A stretch of DNA of 64,000 nucleotides from Coniochaeta sp. PMI_546 (Eukaryota > Ascomycota > Sordariomycetes > Coniochaetales > Coniochaetaceae), in the NCBI GenBank assembly GCA_021432605.1, contig MU271151.1:1-64000 (forward strand), read 5' to 3'. Shown one piece after another: positions 1 through 12,935 of this stretch. The notes beneath the pieces were generated by a model. The model had not been told where the DNA came from. It searched no databases and saw nothing but the letters and a program-made list of their open reading frames with translations. Each line of letters opens with the position of its first letter. Within the stretch, counting starts at the first letter, position 1. A program made the position numbers and the translations under genes.

Positions 1-1
1 T

Positions 2-450
2 TCGTATTCGAACTACGAGAAACGCGGCCTCGTATCTTATCAAGTTTCCGAGAAGGATTCTTCCCGATATACGGAATACGTTCGTTCGGGTCGTTCGCGG
101 TACGACGTCCAAAGTCCTTCTAACGAGGAACTTATAAAAATCGGAAAACAGTTTCGTAGATTAGAAGAAGAAGTTGAATAGGCCGAAGCTAAGGTTCAAC
201 GTCTTCGCGTTTAGAAGAAAATATAGTTTGAGAAAATAATACGTGCTATCCGTAGAAGTATAACGAGTATAGAAAAATTAGAACGGGTCGAAAAAGAAGA
301 AGCCGATCGTAAGGTAACGAGAGTTGCCGAGAATCGTCCGTCTTTTACTACGTCTTTTTCTTTTAACGACGATTTTATTTCAAACTAAGACGTAGTCTAC
401 GGCGACGTAATACTGTCTCCTTCGACTCTTAGGGTAATGATACTATTATA
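2..450 (+). other. Antisense coding-like frame in the middle Gypsy fossil
   Basis: The element's pol runs on the minus strand, but here the plus strand carries a coding-like frame with a few interruptions. It is rich in Glu, Lys and Arg, has a coiled-coil character, and contains blocks such as SNEELIKIGKQFRRLEEE and ELERVEKEEADRK. The same frame is found in the other two copies. It is a part of the retroelement fossil, not a host gene. Confidence 0.55.
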
Positions 451-1596
451 GTACGGAACTCTTATAGCAACTATTAATAATTCGTAAGGTAAGTTTCCGG
501 TTCTTACATGTTTTCCGAGTCGTCGTAATTTTTCTATTTGACGTAATAGAAATCTACGTTTCCTTTCTTTTTGTACCCAAGGATTTTTTCTACTTCGTAT
601 TCTTATATTAGTTCGACTTTAATATCTATTACTAACTTCGTATTCTTAGGTACTAGTTCGAGAAACGAGATGTAAAATACTAGGTAAATACGTATATTCG
701 TTGGTAGCTAGAGTTTATAGTTCAAATCAGACAATTTTTTCTTGATCCTAAAAGGTCTGATCTTCTTCCAGTCTAGTTTATTACTTAGACGTTTAGTTTT
801 GATATTACGTCGTATAAGGTAGACTTTATCTCCCTCCTATAAGGTTAATCCTTTTAACCTTTTTTAGTTTGTATATCGTACTATTCTTAGGTTAAGGTTT
901 TCTATATATTTACGGAATCTCTTATAGAATAGCTCTATTTATTCCGTAATACGTTTCGCTTATAGTAGTTCTGGATCTACTAGTTCGTTCCCCAATATCT
1001 CCCTTATAATAGGCTCGTAACCGTAATTGACAAAGAACAGTAACTCCCCGTTCAATATTTCGCTTGGTATACTATTATAAGCCTACTATACTACTAATAG
1101 CTACCTGACCCAATCATCTTATTTTTTATTGATATATATCCTCAGATACTATTTAAGGGTCTAGTTTATCCGTTCTATTTGTCCGTTTGTCTACGGGTAG
1201 AATGATATCGTTAATTTATATTTGACTCCGATTTGTCGTATCAATACTATCCAAAACTTTGAAGTAAATAGCTTGTCTCTATCGGTAACAAGTTGTTTAA
1301 GTAGTCTATACTAACTAACTACTACCCTCAAGAAGGCGTAGGCCATATCTTTTACCGTACTCGTTTCCTTATACGGTATAAAATACGCGTATTTGGAGAA
1401 TTTGTCTACAACTACTTATATACTATCGTAAGCGATCTTAGTTATAGGTTCCTTCGATACTAGTAGTTTGACGATAAAGTCTATCGTAACTATTTCCTAT
1501 GGTTTTTCCGGTAGTTAGATAGGTTACAATAGTCCGTATAGCTTATATCTGTTTGACTTGGCTTTGTTATACTTATCGTATTCGCCGACCACTTAT

Positions 1597-1988
1597 TGTA
1601 ACGATCCCAAGACGGGCTAAGGATCAGAAGGTAAGTTCTGTTACTTAGGGTAAGTAAGCTAAGGTATAACAAGCAATCTTTACTCTGGTATCGTTAAGAC
1701 AAGTGTCTTACTCAATAATAACCTCGATTGAATATTTAGATTGATCATTGGGTAATCAAGAACTATCTGTAACGGAGCCTGAAAGGACTCTTTCTTATAT
1801 ACTAGTAGAGACTATAGTGATAAACGTGTTAGACGTCTATCCGATCTATCGTAATAGATACGATCGATACCGATCCTATCTATCAGTTACGTAACTCGAG
1901 GTCCCTAACCTATACGTTACGATAAGCCTCGTATATATATTCCTTATCTATTAGCAAGGCACCTTCTGTCACTTATAGGTTCGTAATA
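1597..1988 (-). repeat. 3' LTR of the innermost Gypsy fossil
   Basis: This 392-bp long terminal repeat matches 7986-8377, 12546-12935 and the reverse complement of 17318-17708. Read on the plus strand it starts tgtaacgatc and ends at ggttcgtaata, where the final CA has become TA. The polypurine tract on its right shows it is the 3' LTR of a minus-strand element. Confidence 0.88.
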
Positions 1989-2084
1989 TTATCCCCCTCC
2001 TCCTTTGGCCATTGTCCCTAAGGCCTAATGCTTCTTATAAGTAGTACCAATAGCCTATATAAGTTACGTCCGAAGGTTTCCCTT

Positions 2085-2680
2085 TCTTTATCGTCATCAT
2101 ATTTGACCGTAATATATAAAAGCAAAAGAAATCCTCCAAGTTATCGACTGACCGTAAAAACGCCTTATTACGTACTATCCTTAAATCTTCTATCGAAATA
2201 CCCGAATATTCTTCTTACGAACGACTAGGTCTTACCTATCGTGCTTCGCCTAGTAACTCCTCGAGGTACTCCGAATATATTCGTAGTAGTCGTTCAAAAT
2301 ACGACGTGCTTGGTCTTTCTAACGAAGACCTCGTAAGGATCGGCGATCAGTTCCGTCGCCTCGAAAAGGAAGTAGAAGTTGCCGAAACTACCTAACGAGA
2401 GGTAGACGTTCGCGTATAGCGTTTGCGAAAACAAAAGAAAATATAATTCGAGAAAATGATATGTGTTGTCCGTAGAGGTATAACGAGTATAGAGGAATTG
2501 GAACGGGTCGAGAAGGAGGAAGCCGATCGCGAGGTAACGAGAGTTGTCGAGAATCGTCCGCCTTCCGCCACGTCTTTTTCCTTTGACGACGACTTTATTT
2601 TAGGTTAGGATATAATCTACGGCGACGTAATATTGTCCCTTTCGACTCTTGGGGTAATAATACTATTATAATACGGAATT
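2085..2680 (+). other. Antisense coding-like frame in the innermost Gypsy fossil
   Basis: This is the counterpart of the frame at 2-450, again opposite in direction to pol and placed between integrase and the 3' LTR. Recognisable blocks include SNEDLVRIGDQFRRLEKE and ELERVEKEEADRE, followed by a Ser/Phe/Asp-rich stretch. It is decayed. Its function is unknown; similar charged, coiled-coil hypothetical proteins are, from memory, common around fungal Gypsy elements. Confidence 0.55.
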
Positions 2681-5600
2681 CCTATAGTAATTGCTAACAG
2701 TTCGTAAGGTAAGTTTCCGGTTCCTATATATTTTCCGAATCGTCGTAGTTTTTCTATTTGACGTAGTAAAAGTCTACGTCTCCTTCCTTTTTGTACCTAA
2801 AGATCTTTTCTATTTCGTATTCCTATATTGGTTTAATTTCAATATCTATTACTAATTTCGCGTTCTTAGGTATTAGTTCGAAAAGCGAGATATAAAATAT
2901 TAGGTGAATACGTATATTCGTTAGTAGCTAGAGTTTATAGTTCAAATTAGACAACTTTTTCTTAATCTTAAATAGTCTAATTTTCTTCTAGTCTAGTTTG
3001 TCGCTTGGTCGTTTTGTTTTGATATTCCGTCGTACGAGGTAGACTTTGTCTCCTTCTTATAAGGTTAGTCCTTTTAACCTTTTCTAGTTTACGTATCGTA
3101 CCATTCGTAGGTTAAGTAACTCTATATGTCCGCGAAATCTCTTGTAAAATAGCTTTATTTGTTCCGCGGTATATTTTGCTTATAGTAGTTCTAGATCCAA
3201 CGGTATTAGTCCGTCTCCCAATACTTCCTTTATGGTAGGCTTATAACCGTAATTGATAAAGAACGGTAAGTACCCGTTTAACGTTTCGTTAGGTATACTA
3301 TTATAAGCCTATTATACTACTAATAGCTACCTAACCTAATCATCTTGTTTCTTATTAATATATATCCTTAGATATTGTTTAAAAGTCTAGTTTATTCGTT
3401 TTGTTTGTCTATCCGTCTACGGGTAGAACGATATCGATAACTTATATTTGATTCCGATTTGTCGTATTAATATTATCCAAAACTTGGAAGTAAACAGTTT
3501 GTCTTTATCGGTAACAAGCTATTTAGGTAGTCTATGCTAGCTTACTACTACCCTTAAAAAGGCGTAGGCTATGTTTTCCGCTATACTTACTTCTTTATAC
3601 GGTATAAAATACGCGTATTTGGAGAATTTGTCTATAACTACCTATATACTATCGTAGGTAATCCTAATTATAAGTTCTTTCGATACTAGTAGTTTGACGA
3701 TAAAGTTTATTATAACCATTTCCCATGGTTTCTCTAGTGGTTATATAGGTTGTAATAGCCTATATGGCTTATGTCTACTTGACTTGGCTTTGTTATACTT
3801 ATCGTATTCGCTAACCACCTATCTAACTACTTTATCCAATCTTGGAAAGTCGTAGGTCCGCCGTACGCGTTCCTTAGTCTTATAAACTCTTTGGTATCTA
3901 TATAATAGATATTCGTAGAATTCTTTTACTAGTTCCTTCCGTAGTTCGTTAGGTACGTATACCTTGTTTCGGAACTAGGGTAAGCCGTAATATAATAGAA
4001 GTATGAAGGTAATATCCGTTTTTGTTTCCTTCTTCCGGTACTTTTTAATCCTTTCCGCCTACTATTTTTCGGGTTCTACGTTCTATATTATTCCGACCTA
4101 TATATCGAGCTCAAGGTTTCCTTATTAGTTAGTCCTAAGGAAGTTCGCCGAGCGTACTTCCTTTTCCGGTCTTAAATCTTCTCGTCGACTAAGAGCGTCC
4201 GTTCTACTATTCTTATTTCCTTTCTTATATACAATTTCGAAATCGAAATCGGTAAGGAATTCATACTATCTGATTTGTCGCTTGTTAAGTTCTTTCGTAG
4301 AAATAAACGTAATAAGATTCTTATAATCCGTTAAGACTTTTACCTTATATCTTACCCTTATAAGGTAATGTTTTTATTCTTTAAACGCCTTAATAATAGT
4401 TATTAGTTCCTTATCTGGTATACTATAGTTGAGTTCTAGTCTATTTAACTTCTTCGAGAAGAATGTTATTAGGTATAATCTCCCTTGTTTATCCTTCTAT
4501 CCTAACTAGCTTCCGAGTACGAATTCCGACGTATCGGTTTCTATTTCGTAAGGTTTCTCGGGATCCGTAATAACTAGTACTAGCTAGCTTAAGATCCTCC
4601 TCTTAAGTTCCTAGAACGCCTCTTCCTCCCTCGAGGTCTATTCGAACCTTAAGTCTTTCTTGGTAAGGTTGGTAAGGGGTATTACGATTTTGCTATAATC
4701 CTTAATAAACTTCCGATAGAAGTTGGTAATCCCTAAAAAGGCTCGTATTCCCGTAACCGTTTCTAGTACGGGCTATTCCTTGATAGCCTTTAACTTGTTT
4801 AGGTCTATCTCGAACTAGCTTAGTAATATAACGTAACCGAGAAATTTTACCTTTTGCTAGTAAAATTCGTACTTCTCGGGTTCGACTAATAAATTCGCGT
4901 CTTATAATACCTATAAGACGAGGTAGACGTATTTCTTATATTGTTCGAGGTTTTCCGAATAGATTAAGATATTATCGAAGTACGCGACGACGAAATCGTC
5001 TAACTACCTTCGAAATACGTAGTTGATTATCCTTTAGAAAGAAGCCGGTATGTTGGCGAGCCCGAAGGGTATAATATAGTATTCGTATTATCCTAACCTA
5101 GATCGCTATACCGTTTTCTATTTATCTTTTTCCTTAACTCGTATTAGGTTATATACTCCCTTAAGGTCTAGGGTAGTAAACTATCGGGCCTTATATAGCC
5201 GATCTCTCAGTTCGGATATAAGAGGTAGTAGTCTTCGATCTTTGATAGTAATATTATTAAGTTATCGATAGTTTATAACGAAACGTAACTTCCCGTTTTT
5301 CTTAGGTACAAATAAGATAGGGTATCCTACTAGTAATTATAATAGTCGAATATAGCCTTTCTTTAGATTCTTATCAACATATTCTCTTAACGCTTATAAC
5401 TATAGGTCGTTAAGAAGGTAAATCTTATAAAATCCGGGCTCTTTACCTAGCTGAAGATTAATCTTATAATCCTAACGATTGTATTTAAGCAATCCTATCT
5501 TAAGCTCGGGTTTGAACAATTTGTTATATCGATAGTATTCCTTCGGAATCGCTCGCGTCGATATAAACTGAATCTTTATAATCGTTTCGTAGATTATTAG

Positions 5601-7985
5601 AACTCTTCTAAAGTTACGTATAAGCTTTTCCTCGTAAGGTCCGCTTTCTATAGAGGCTAACTCTCTTCTTAACGTATCCTACTAAAGTTAGCCTATTCTC
5701 TAGTTGACTCGGGGATTACTCGTTCGTAACTAAGGTATCCCTAGTATTATACCGTACGATAAGATCTCCGTAATATCGAACGTTATCTTTTGATTATAAC
5801 TTTGGATAGTAACTTGAAAGGGTATAGTCTTTATGTTTACTAGTCCTTATTTATAATCGATAAGGTTTCTATCAATAGTTCTAAATCGGTAGGGCTCGTC
5901 CTTTTTCTTCTAAGGTAATCGTAACGTATTAACGAGATTTGGCGAGATATAGTTTCCTTATACTCCGCTATCTATTATTATTTAGGTATAACTTCCTTAT
6001 ATATTGATCGTAACTCGTAGGTATTCAATTCCTACTATCGTATATAAGGATCTTTTTGTATTACGTCGATATAATCCCTTTATAATCGACGTTTATCGTT
6101 TTTTGACCGTTTCTCTAATCTTCGGAACGAAATACCGTAGTATTTAGGTTTGTCCTTAGCCCTTAAGGAAGGTTCTAACGGTTCCCCGTTCTCCTCTTCT
6201 TTTGTTTCCGGCTCGGGGCCTAATAATCTGTCCAAACGTTTGTCTATTTAGTCCGCTTCTTATACTAACTTTTCGACCCTCCTTTGTACTTATAACTTAT
6301 AGCCCCGGCAACTCGTTAAATACGTATTAACCTACGCGTTAATACGGTATTATCGTACCTAGAACTCTTCGGTCGATTCTTCTTTCGTCGTAGCTTACGT
6401 TACGATTTCTAATACCGAATATCCTAATCGTCCCGTTTGTCTTACCGAGTTCCCGGGTAGGTAAATAACTTATATTTGGTTCCTGCCCTCGATCTTTTGT
6501 CTAGGTTCCGTTACTATTAGGAATTCCTATCCCGTTAGGTTAAGTTGTAATTATATAGTTCCGGGCGGCGTTAGTAATAGGTATTGTCCGTTCCTATATA
6601 CTTCCTCGTATCCTTCGATATCTCTAGGTCTATAAGGGTAAGGTATCGGTCTGGTTATTAGTATTCGTACTGGTATCTATTTATAACCCAATTTTTCCTA
6701 TATATACCAAGTATATCGGTAAAAGACGTACGAATTCTACGAAATCTAATTATAATAGACCGAGTTAATATATACCGATTCGTAATTTCTATATAAGGGT
6801 GTTTGTTCTTCTTCGATTTCGTCCTATTCTCGATCTAATAGGTTAACTAGATACGTTACGTCCGTAATATCGTATCCTAATACTATTACCAAATCGACTT
6901 CTTTTCCCGGTAATCCAAGAAGTACCTTATACTATTGTTCTCTACGTATTATTACGATAGCGCGGGATTCTCTATCCCTTATTACCGCCTAAGCCTTGCT
7001 TTCGGGGACTAGTTTCTAGGCTTTCTTAGGTTATCGATATTTGTTAGCGAAATATCTTTGCTTGCCGTAGTTGAAATACTTCTTGTTTTTCTTGGAGTTA
7101 TCCTTCCGGGTAACGTCTAGTTCTATTAGTCCAGAGTAATTATTATAGGCGGTAGACCTTTTCTGGCTAGTATTCGCGGTATTACTATTACTAGACCGTC
7201 CTTACGTAATTCCTCCTCGTTTCTTTTCCAACTATCGTTTATATAATCGATTATCGATTAGGATAGCTTATATAACGTATTTATAAAGAGTCTTAGGCCT
7301 ATCGGTCTTGTTAAGTTCGTCCTTAACGTTATTACGAAGTTTTCCGTAAAATTAGATTATAAGAGCCGTTTCTCCTAAGTCGAGTTTCGTAAAGAGGCGT
7401 TTGAATTCGGCCGTATAGGTTCCCGCCGATCCTTTTTGCCTTAGGTTTATTAGCTATCGTTCGGCCGCCCGCGTCTTATTAGGACTACCGAACGTTTCGC
7501 GGAATTTCTCCTAGAATTTGTCGAGATTGTTAAATAGTATTCTAGTTTCGGGTTTGCGATTATTAGTAATATTATCTATCTAATCGCGTAACGTTAGTTC
7601 GTACTATTCCGTAACTCTTCCCCTTAGTATTCCTATTACGTATACTACCCTTTCGTACTCGTAAGCGAAAACCGTTTTGTTAATCGAGAGGTACGTATTA
7701 GTCTAAGTGATAAAAGCTTATAACCCTTCGCGGTTCTTGTCGTAGGGTTCCGGCCGCGGGGCCTTGATCTTAGCCGTTCGTTCCGTAGTCTTAGGGTCGT
7801 TCTTAGGTTCCGCCGATCTGGATTTTAGTTTTTCATATTCGTTTTTCAACTTTTCCAATTCAGTTCCGAACTTAGTAACCTATTAAGTAAGCTTTTCCTT
7901 AGATATAGTTATAACGGTTCCTTTTATCGATATAATTATTAACTATTTGGTATAAGGTTAACTTACCGAATAGGAGTAATCAAAA

Positions 7986-8377
7986 TATAACGATCTTAAG
8001 ACGGGTTAAGGATTAGAAGGTAAGTTCTATTACTTAGGGTAAGTAAGCTAAGGTATAATAAACAGTCTTTACTTTAGTATCGTTAAGATAAGTATCTTAC
8101 TCAATAATAACCTCGATTAAATATTTAGATTGATTACTAGATAATTAAGAACTATCTATAACGGAGCCTGAAAGGACTCCTTCCTATATACTAATAGAGA
8201 CTATGGTAATAGACGTGCTAAACGTCTATCCGATTTATCGTAATAGATACGATCGATACCGATCCTATCTATTAGTTACGTAACTCGAGGTCCCTAACCT
8301 ATACGTTACGATAAGCCTCGTATATATGTTCCTTATCTATTGGCAGGGCACCTTCCGTTACCTATAGGTTCGTAATA
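7986..8377 (-). repeat. 5' LTR of the innermost Gypsy fossil
   Basis: This is the partner of the LTR at 1597-1988 and has the same length. Right after it the sequence resumes the outer element exactly where that element stopped at 1596, after a 5-bp duplication. Differences from the partner in the region compared are all C/T or G/A. Confidence 0.88.
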
Positions 8378-11300
8378 CCTATCTGATTACTTTATCTAAT
8401 CCTAGAAAGTCGTAGGTCCGCCGTACGCGTTCTTTAGTCTTATAAACTCTTTGGTATCTATATAATAGATATTCGTAGAATTCTTTTACTAGTTCCTTTT
8501 GTAGTTCGTTAGGTACGTATACCTTGTTTCGGAACTATAGTAAACCGTAGTACGATAGAAGTATAAAGGTAACGTCTTCCTTAGTCTCCTTCTTTCGGCA
8601 TTCTTTAATCTTTTCCGCCTATTATTCTTCGGGTTCTATATTTTATATTACTCCGACCTATACGTCGAGCTTAAGGTTTCCTTATTGGTTAGTCCTAAGG
8701 AAGTTCGCCGAACGTATTTCTTTTTCCGGTCTCAGATCTTCTCGTCGACTAAGAACGTCCGTTCTACCATTTTTATTTCCTTTCCTATATATAATTTCGA
8801 AGTCGAAATCGGTAAGGAACTTATACTATCTAATTTGTCGCTTATTAAGTTCTTTCGTAAAAGTAAACGTAATAAGGTTTTTATAATCTATCAAGACCTT
8901 TACCTTATATCTTACCCTTATAAAATAATGTTTCTATTCTTTAAACGTTTTAATAATAGCCATTAGCTCCTTATCTAGTATATTATAATTGAGTTCTAGT
9001 CTACTTAGCTTTTTCGAGAAGAATACTATTGGGTACAATCTTCCTTATTTATCCCTTTGTCCCAACTGGCCTCCGAATACGAATTCCGACGTATCGGTTT
9101 CTATTTCGTAAGGTTTCTCGGGATCTATAGTAATTAGTACTAATTGGTTTAAGATTCTCCTCTTGAGTTCTTAGAACGCCTCTTCCTCCTTCGAAGTCTA
9201 TTCGAACCTTAAGTCTTTCTTAGTAAGGTTAGTAAGGGGTATTACGATCTTGTTATAGTTTTTGATAAACTTCCGATAAAAGTTGGTAATCTTTAGAAAG
9301 GCTCGTATTCCCGTAACCGTTTCTAATATAGGTTATTCTTTGATAACCTTTAGCTTATCTAAGTCTATCTCGAATTAGCCTAGTAATATAACGTAACCGA
9401 GAAATTTTACTTTTTACTAATGAAATTCATACTTTTCGGGTTCGACTAATAAATTCGCGTCTTATAATACCTATAAGACGAGGTAAACGTATTTCTTATA
9501 TTACTCGAGGTCTTCCGAATAGATCAAGATATTATCGAGGTATACGACGACGAAGTCGTCCAACTACCTTCGAAATACGTAATTGATTATCCTTTGGAAA
9601 AAAGCCGGTACGTTAACGAGCCCGAAGGGTATAATATAATATTCGTATTATCCTAGCCTAGATTGCTATACCGTTTTCTATTTATCTCTTTCCTTAACTC
9701 GTATTAGGTTATATATTCCCTTGAGGTCTAGGGTAATAAACTATCGGGCTTTATATAATCGATCTCTTAGTTCGGATATAAGAGGTAATAGTCCTCGATC
9801 TTTAATAATGATATTATTAAGCTATCGATAGTTTATAACGAGACGTAATTTCCCGTTTTTCTTAAGTACGAATAAGATAGGGTATCTTACTAATAATTAT
9901 AATAATCGAATATAACCTTTCTTTAGATTTTTATCAATATATTCTCTTAACGTTTACAATTATAGGTCGTTAAAAAGGTAAATCTTATAAAATCCGGGCT
10001 CTTTACCTAGCTAAAGATTAATCTCGTAATCCTAGCGGTTATATTTAAGTAATCCTATCTCAAGCTCGGGCTTAAATAATTTGTTATATCGATAGTATTC
10101 CTTCGGAATCGTTCGCGTCGATACAAACTGAATCTCTATAATCGTTTCGTAGATTATCAGAACTCTTTTAAAGTTACGTATAAGCTTTTCCTCGTAAGGT
10201 CCGCTCTCTATAAAGGCTAACTCTCTTTTTAACGTATCCTACTAAAGTTAGCTTGTTTTCCAGTTAACTCGGGGATTATTCGCTCGTAACTAAGGTATCC
10301 CTAGTACTATACCGTACGATAAGATCTCCGTAATATCGAACGTTATCTCTTGATTATAACCTTGGATAGTAACTTGAAAGGGCGTAATCTCTATATCTAC
10401 CAGTCCTTGTTTATAATCGATAAGGTTTCTATCAATAGTTCTAAGTCGGTAGGGCTCGTCCTTTTTCTTTTAGGGCAATCTTAACGTATTAACGAGATTC
10501 GGCGAGATATAGTTTCCTTATATTCCGTTATCTATCATTACCTAGGTATAACTTCCTTATATATTAATCGTAACTCGTAAGTATTTAACTCTTACGGTCG
10601 TATATAAGGATCTTTCTATATTACGTCGATATAGTCCCTTTACAGTCGACGTTTATCGTTTTTTAATCGTTTCTTTAATCTTCGGAACGAAATACCGTAG
10701 TATTTAAGTTTGTCCTTGGCCCTTGAGGAAGGTTCTAACGGTTCCCCGTTCTCCTCCTCTTTTACTTCCGGCTCGGGGCCTAATAATCTATCCAAACGTT
10801 TGTCTATTTGGTCCGTTTCTTATACCAACTTTTCGACCTTCCTTTATATTTGTAACTTATAACCCCGGTAACTTGCCAAATATATATTAACTTACGTACT
10901 TATACGGTATTATCGTACTTAGAACTCTTCGGTCGATTTTCCTCCCGTCGTAACTTACGTTACGATTTCTAATACCGAATACCTTAATCGTCCCGTTTGT
11001 CTTACCGAATTCTCGGGTAAGTAAGTAGCTTATATTTGGTTCTTACCTTCGACTTTTCGTCTAGGTTCCGTTACTATTAGGAACTCCTATCCCGTTAGGT
11101 TAAGTTATAATTATATAGTTCCGGGCGGCGTTAGTAATAAATACTATCCGTTCCTATATACTTCCTCGTATCTTTCGATATCTCTAGGTCTATAAAAGTA
11201 AGGTATCGGTCTAGTTATTGGTATTCGTACTAGTATCCACTTATAGTCCAGTTTTTCCTATATATATTAAGTATAACGGTAGAAAACGTACGAATTCTAC

Positions 11301-12545
11301 GAAATCTAATTATAATAAACCGAGTTAATATAAACCGACTCGTAATCTCTATATAAAGGTATTTATTCCTCTTCGATTTCGTCCTATTCTCGATCCAATA
11401 AGTTAACTAGATACGTTACGTCCGTAATATCGTAACCTAATACTATTACCAAATCGACTTCTTCTCCCGGTAGTCTAAAAAGTACCTTATATTGTTATTC
11501 TCTACGTATTATTACGATAGCGCAGGATTCTTTATCCCTTATTACCGCCTAAGTTTTGTTTTCGGGGACTGGTTTCTAAGCTTTCTTAGGTTATCGATAT
11601 TTATTAGCGAAGTATCCTTACTTACCGTAGTTAAAATACTTTTTATTTTTCTTGGAATTGTCTTTCCGGGTAACGTCTAGTTCTATTGGTCTAGAGTAAT
11701 TATTATAGGCGGTAGACCTTTTCTAACTAGTATTCGCGGTATTGTTATTATTAAACCGTCCTTACGTAACTCCTCCTCGTTTCTTTTCTAATTATCGTTT
11801 ATATAATCGATTATCGATTAGGATAGCTTATATAACGTACTTATAAAAAATCTTAGGTCTATCGGTCTTATTAAGTTCGTCTTTGACGTTATTACGAAGT
11901 CTTCCGTAAAACTAAATTATAAGAACCGTTTCCCTTAAATCGAATTTCGTAAAGAAACGTTTGAACTCGGCCGTATAGGTTCCCGCCGATCTTTTTTACC
12001 TTAGGTTTATTAACTACCGTTCGGCCGTTCGCGTCTTATCGGGATTACCGAACGTTTCGCGGAGTTTCTCCTAGAATTTGTCGAGATTATTGAATAATAT
12101 TCTAGTTTCGGGTTTGCGATCGTTAGCAATATTATCTATCTAATCGCGTAACGTTAGTTCGTACTATTCCGTAACTCTTCCCCTTAGTATTCCTACCATA
12201 TATATTACCCTTTCGTATTCGTAAACGAAAACCGTTTTGTTGATCGAAAGGTACGTATTAGTCTAGGTGATAAAGGCTTATAACCTTTCGCGGTTCCCGT
12301 CGTAGGGTTCCGGCTACGGGGCCTTGATCTTGGCCGTTCGTTCCGTAGTCTTGGGGTCGTTCTTAGGTTCCGCCGATCTAGACTTTAGTTCTTTATATTC
12401 GTTTTTCAACTTTTCTAATTTAGCTCCGAGCTTGGTAACCTACTAAGCAAGCTCTTCCTTGGATATAGTTATAACGGTTCCTTTTGTCGATATGATTGTT
12501 AGCTATTTGGTATAAGGTTAACTTACCGAATAGGAATGATCAAAA

Positions 12546-12935
12546 TATAACGATCCTAAGATAAGCTAAGGATTAGAAGGTAAGTTCTATTACTTAGGGT
12601 AAGTAAGTTAAGGTATAATAAACAATCTTTACTCTAGTATCGTTAAGATAAGTATCTTACTCAATGATAACTTCGATTGAATATTTAGATTGATTACTAA
12701 GTAATCAAGAATTATCTATAACGGAGCCTTAAGGGACTCTTCCTTATATACTAATAGAGACTATAGCGATCATAGCGATAGCTATGATCGTACCGACCGT
12801 AATCCTTCCTAATTATTACGATCATAATGATCAGTTACGTAACCCGAGGTCCCTTGCCTATGTAGTACGATAAGCCTCGCATACATGTTCTTATCTACTA
12901 GCGGGGTGTCTTCCGTTACCTATAGGTTTGTAATA
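12546..12935 (-). repeat. 5' LTR of the middle Gypsy fossil
   Basis: This 390-bp LTR is homologous to 1597-1988 and 7986-8377. A stretch near 12765-12830 differs more from the other LTRs than RIP alone would give, so this copy may be a slightly different subfamily. It is followed at once by gag sequence of the plus-strand copy. Confidence 0.85.

Larger units (their letters stand above)
1597..8377 (-). mobile_element. Ty3/Gypsy LTR-retrotransposon fossil, innermost copy (broken)
   Basis: A 6.8-kb Gypsy-family element lies on the minus strand with two 392-bp LTRs. Its interior carries recognisable gag, protease/reverse transcriptase, RNase H and integrase regions in the usual order; read on the plus strand they run backwards, from integrase near 3.0-4.1 kb to gag near 6.3-7.9 kb. 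A purine-rich tract adjoins the 3' LTR at 1993-2006. The element is flanked by a 5-bp duplication (cttat at 1592-1596, cctat at 8378-8382, differing by one C-to-T change) and sits inside another copy of the same family, so it is the youngest layer of the nest. It is broken many times by RIP-type C-to-T and G-to-A changes. In the LTR stretch I compared the two ends differ only by such transitions, which suggests insertion shortly before RIP. Confidence 0.9.
1..12935 (-). mobile_element. Ty3/Gypsy fossil, middle layer, split by the innermost copy and cut by the window edge
   Basis: This is a second copy of the same Gypsy family on the minus strand. It occupies 1-1596 and 8378-12935 and is interrupted by the element at 1597-8377. 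The left part corresponds to the 3' end (integrase and 3' non-coding region) and the right part to the rest of integrase, RNase H, reverse transcriptase, gag and the 5' LTR (12546-12935). By comparison with the inner copy, its 3' LTR should begin a few hundred bases left of the window. It is decayed throughout by RIP. It was inserted into the gag region of the plus-strand copy that continues at 12936. Confidence 0.82.

Noticed and set aside
2028-2228. Short frames in the repeat nest (also at 8685, 11492, 14965, 16710, 17879)
   Set aside because: They are chance or reverse-frame readings of decayed retroelement DNA, not genes.
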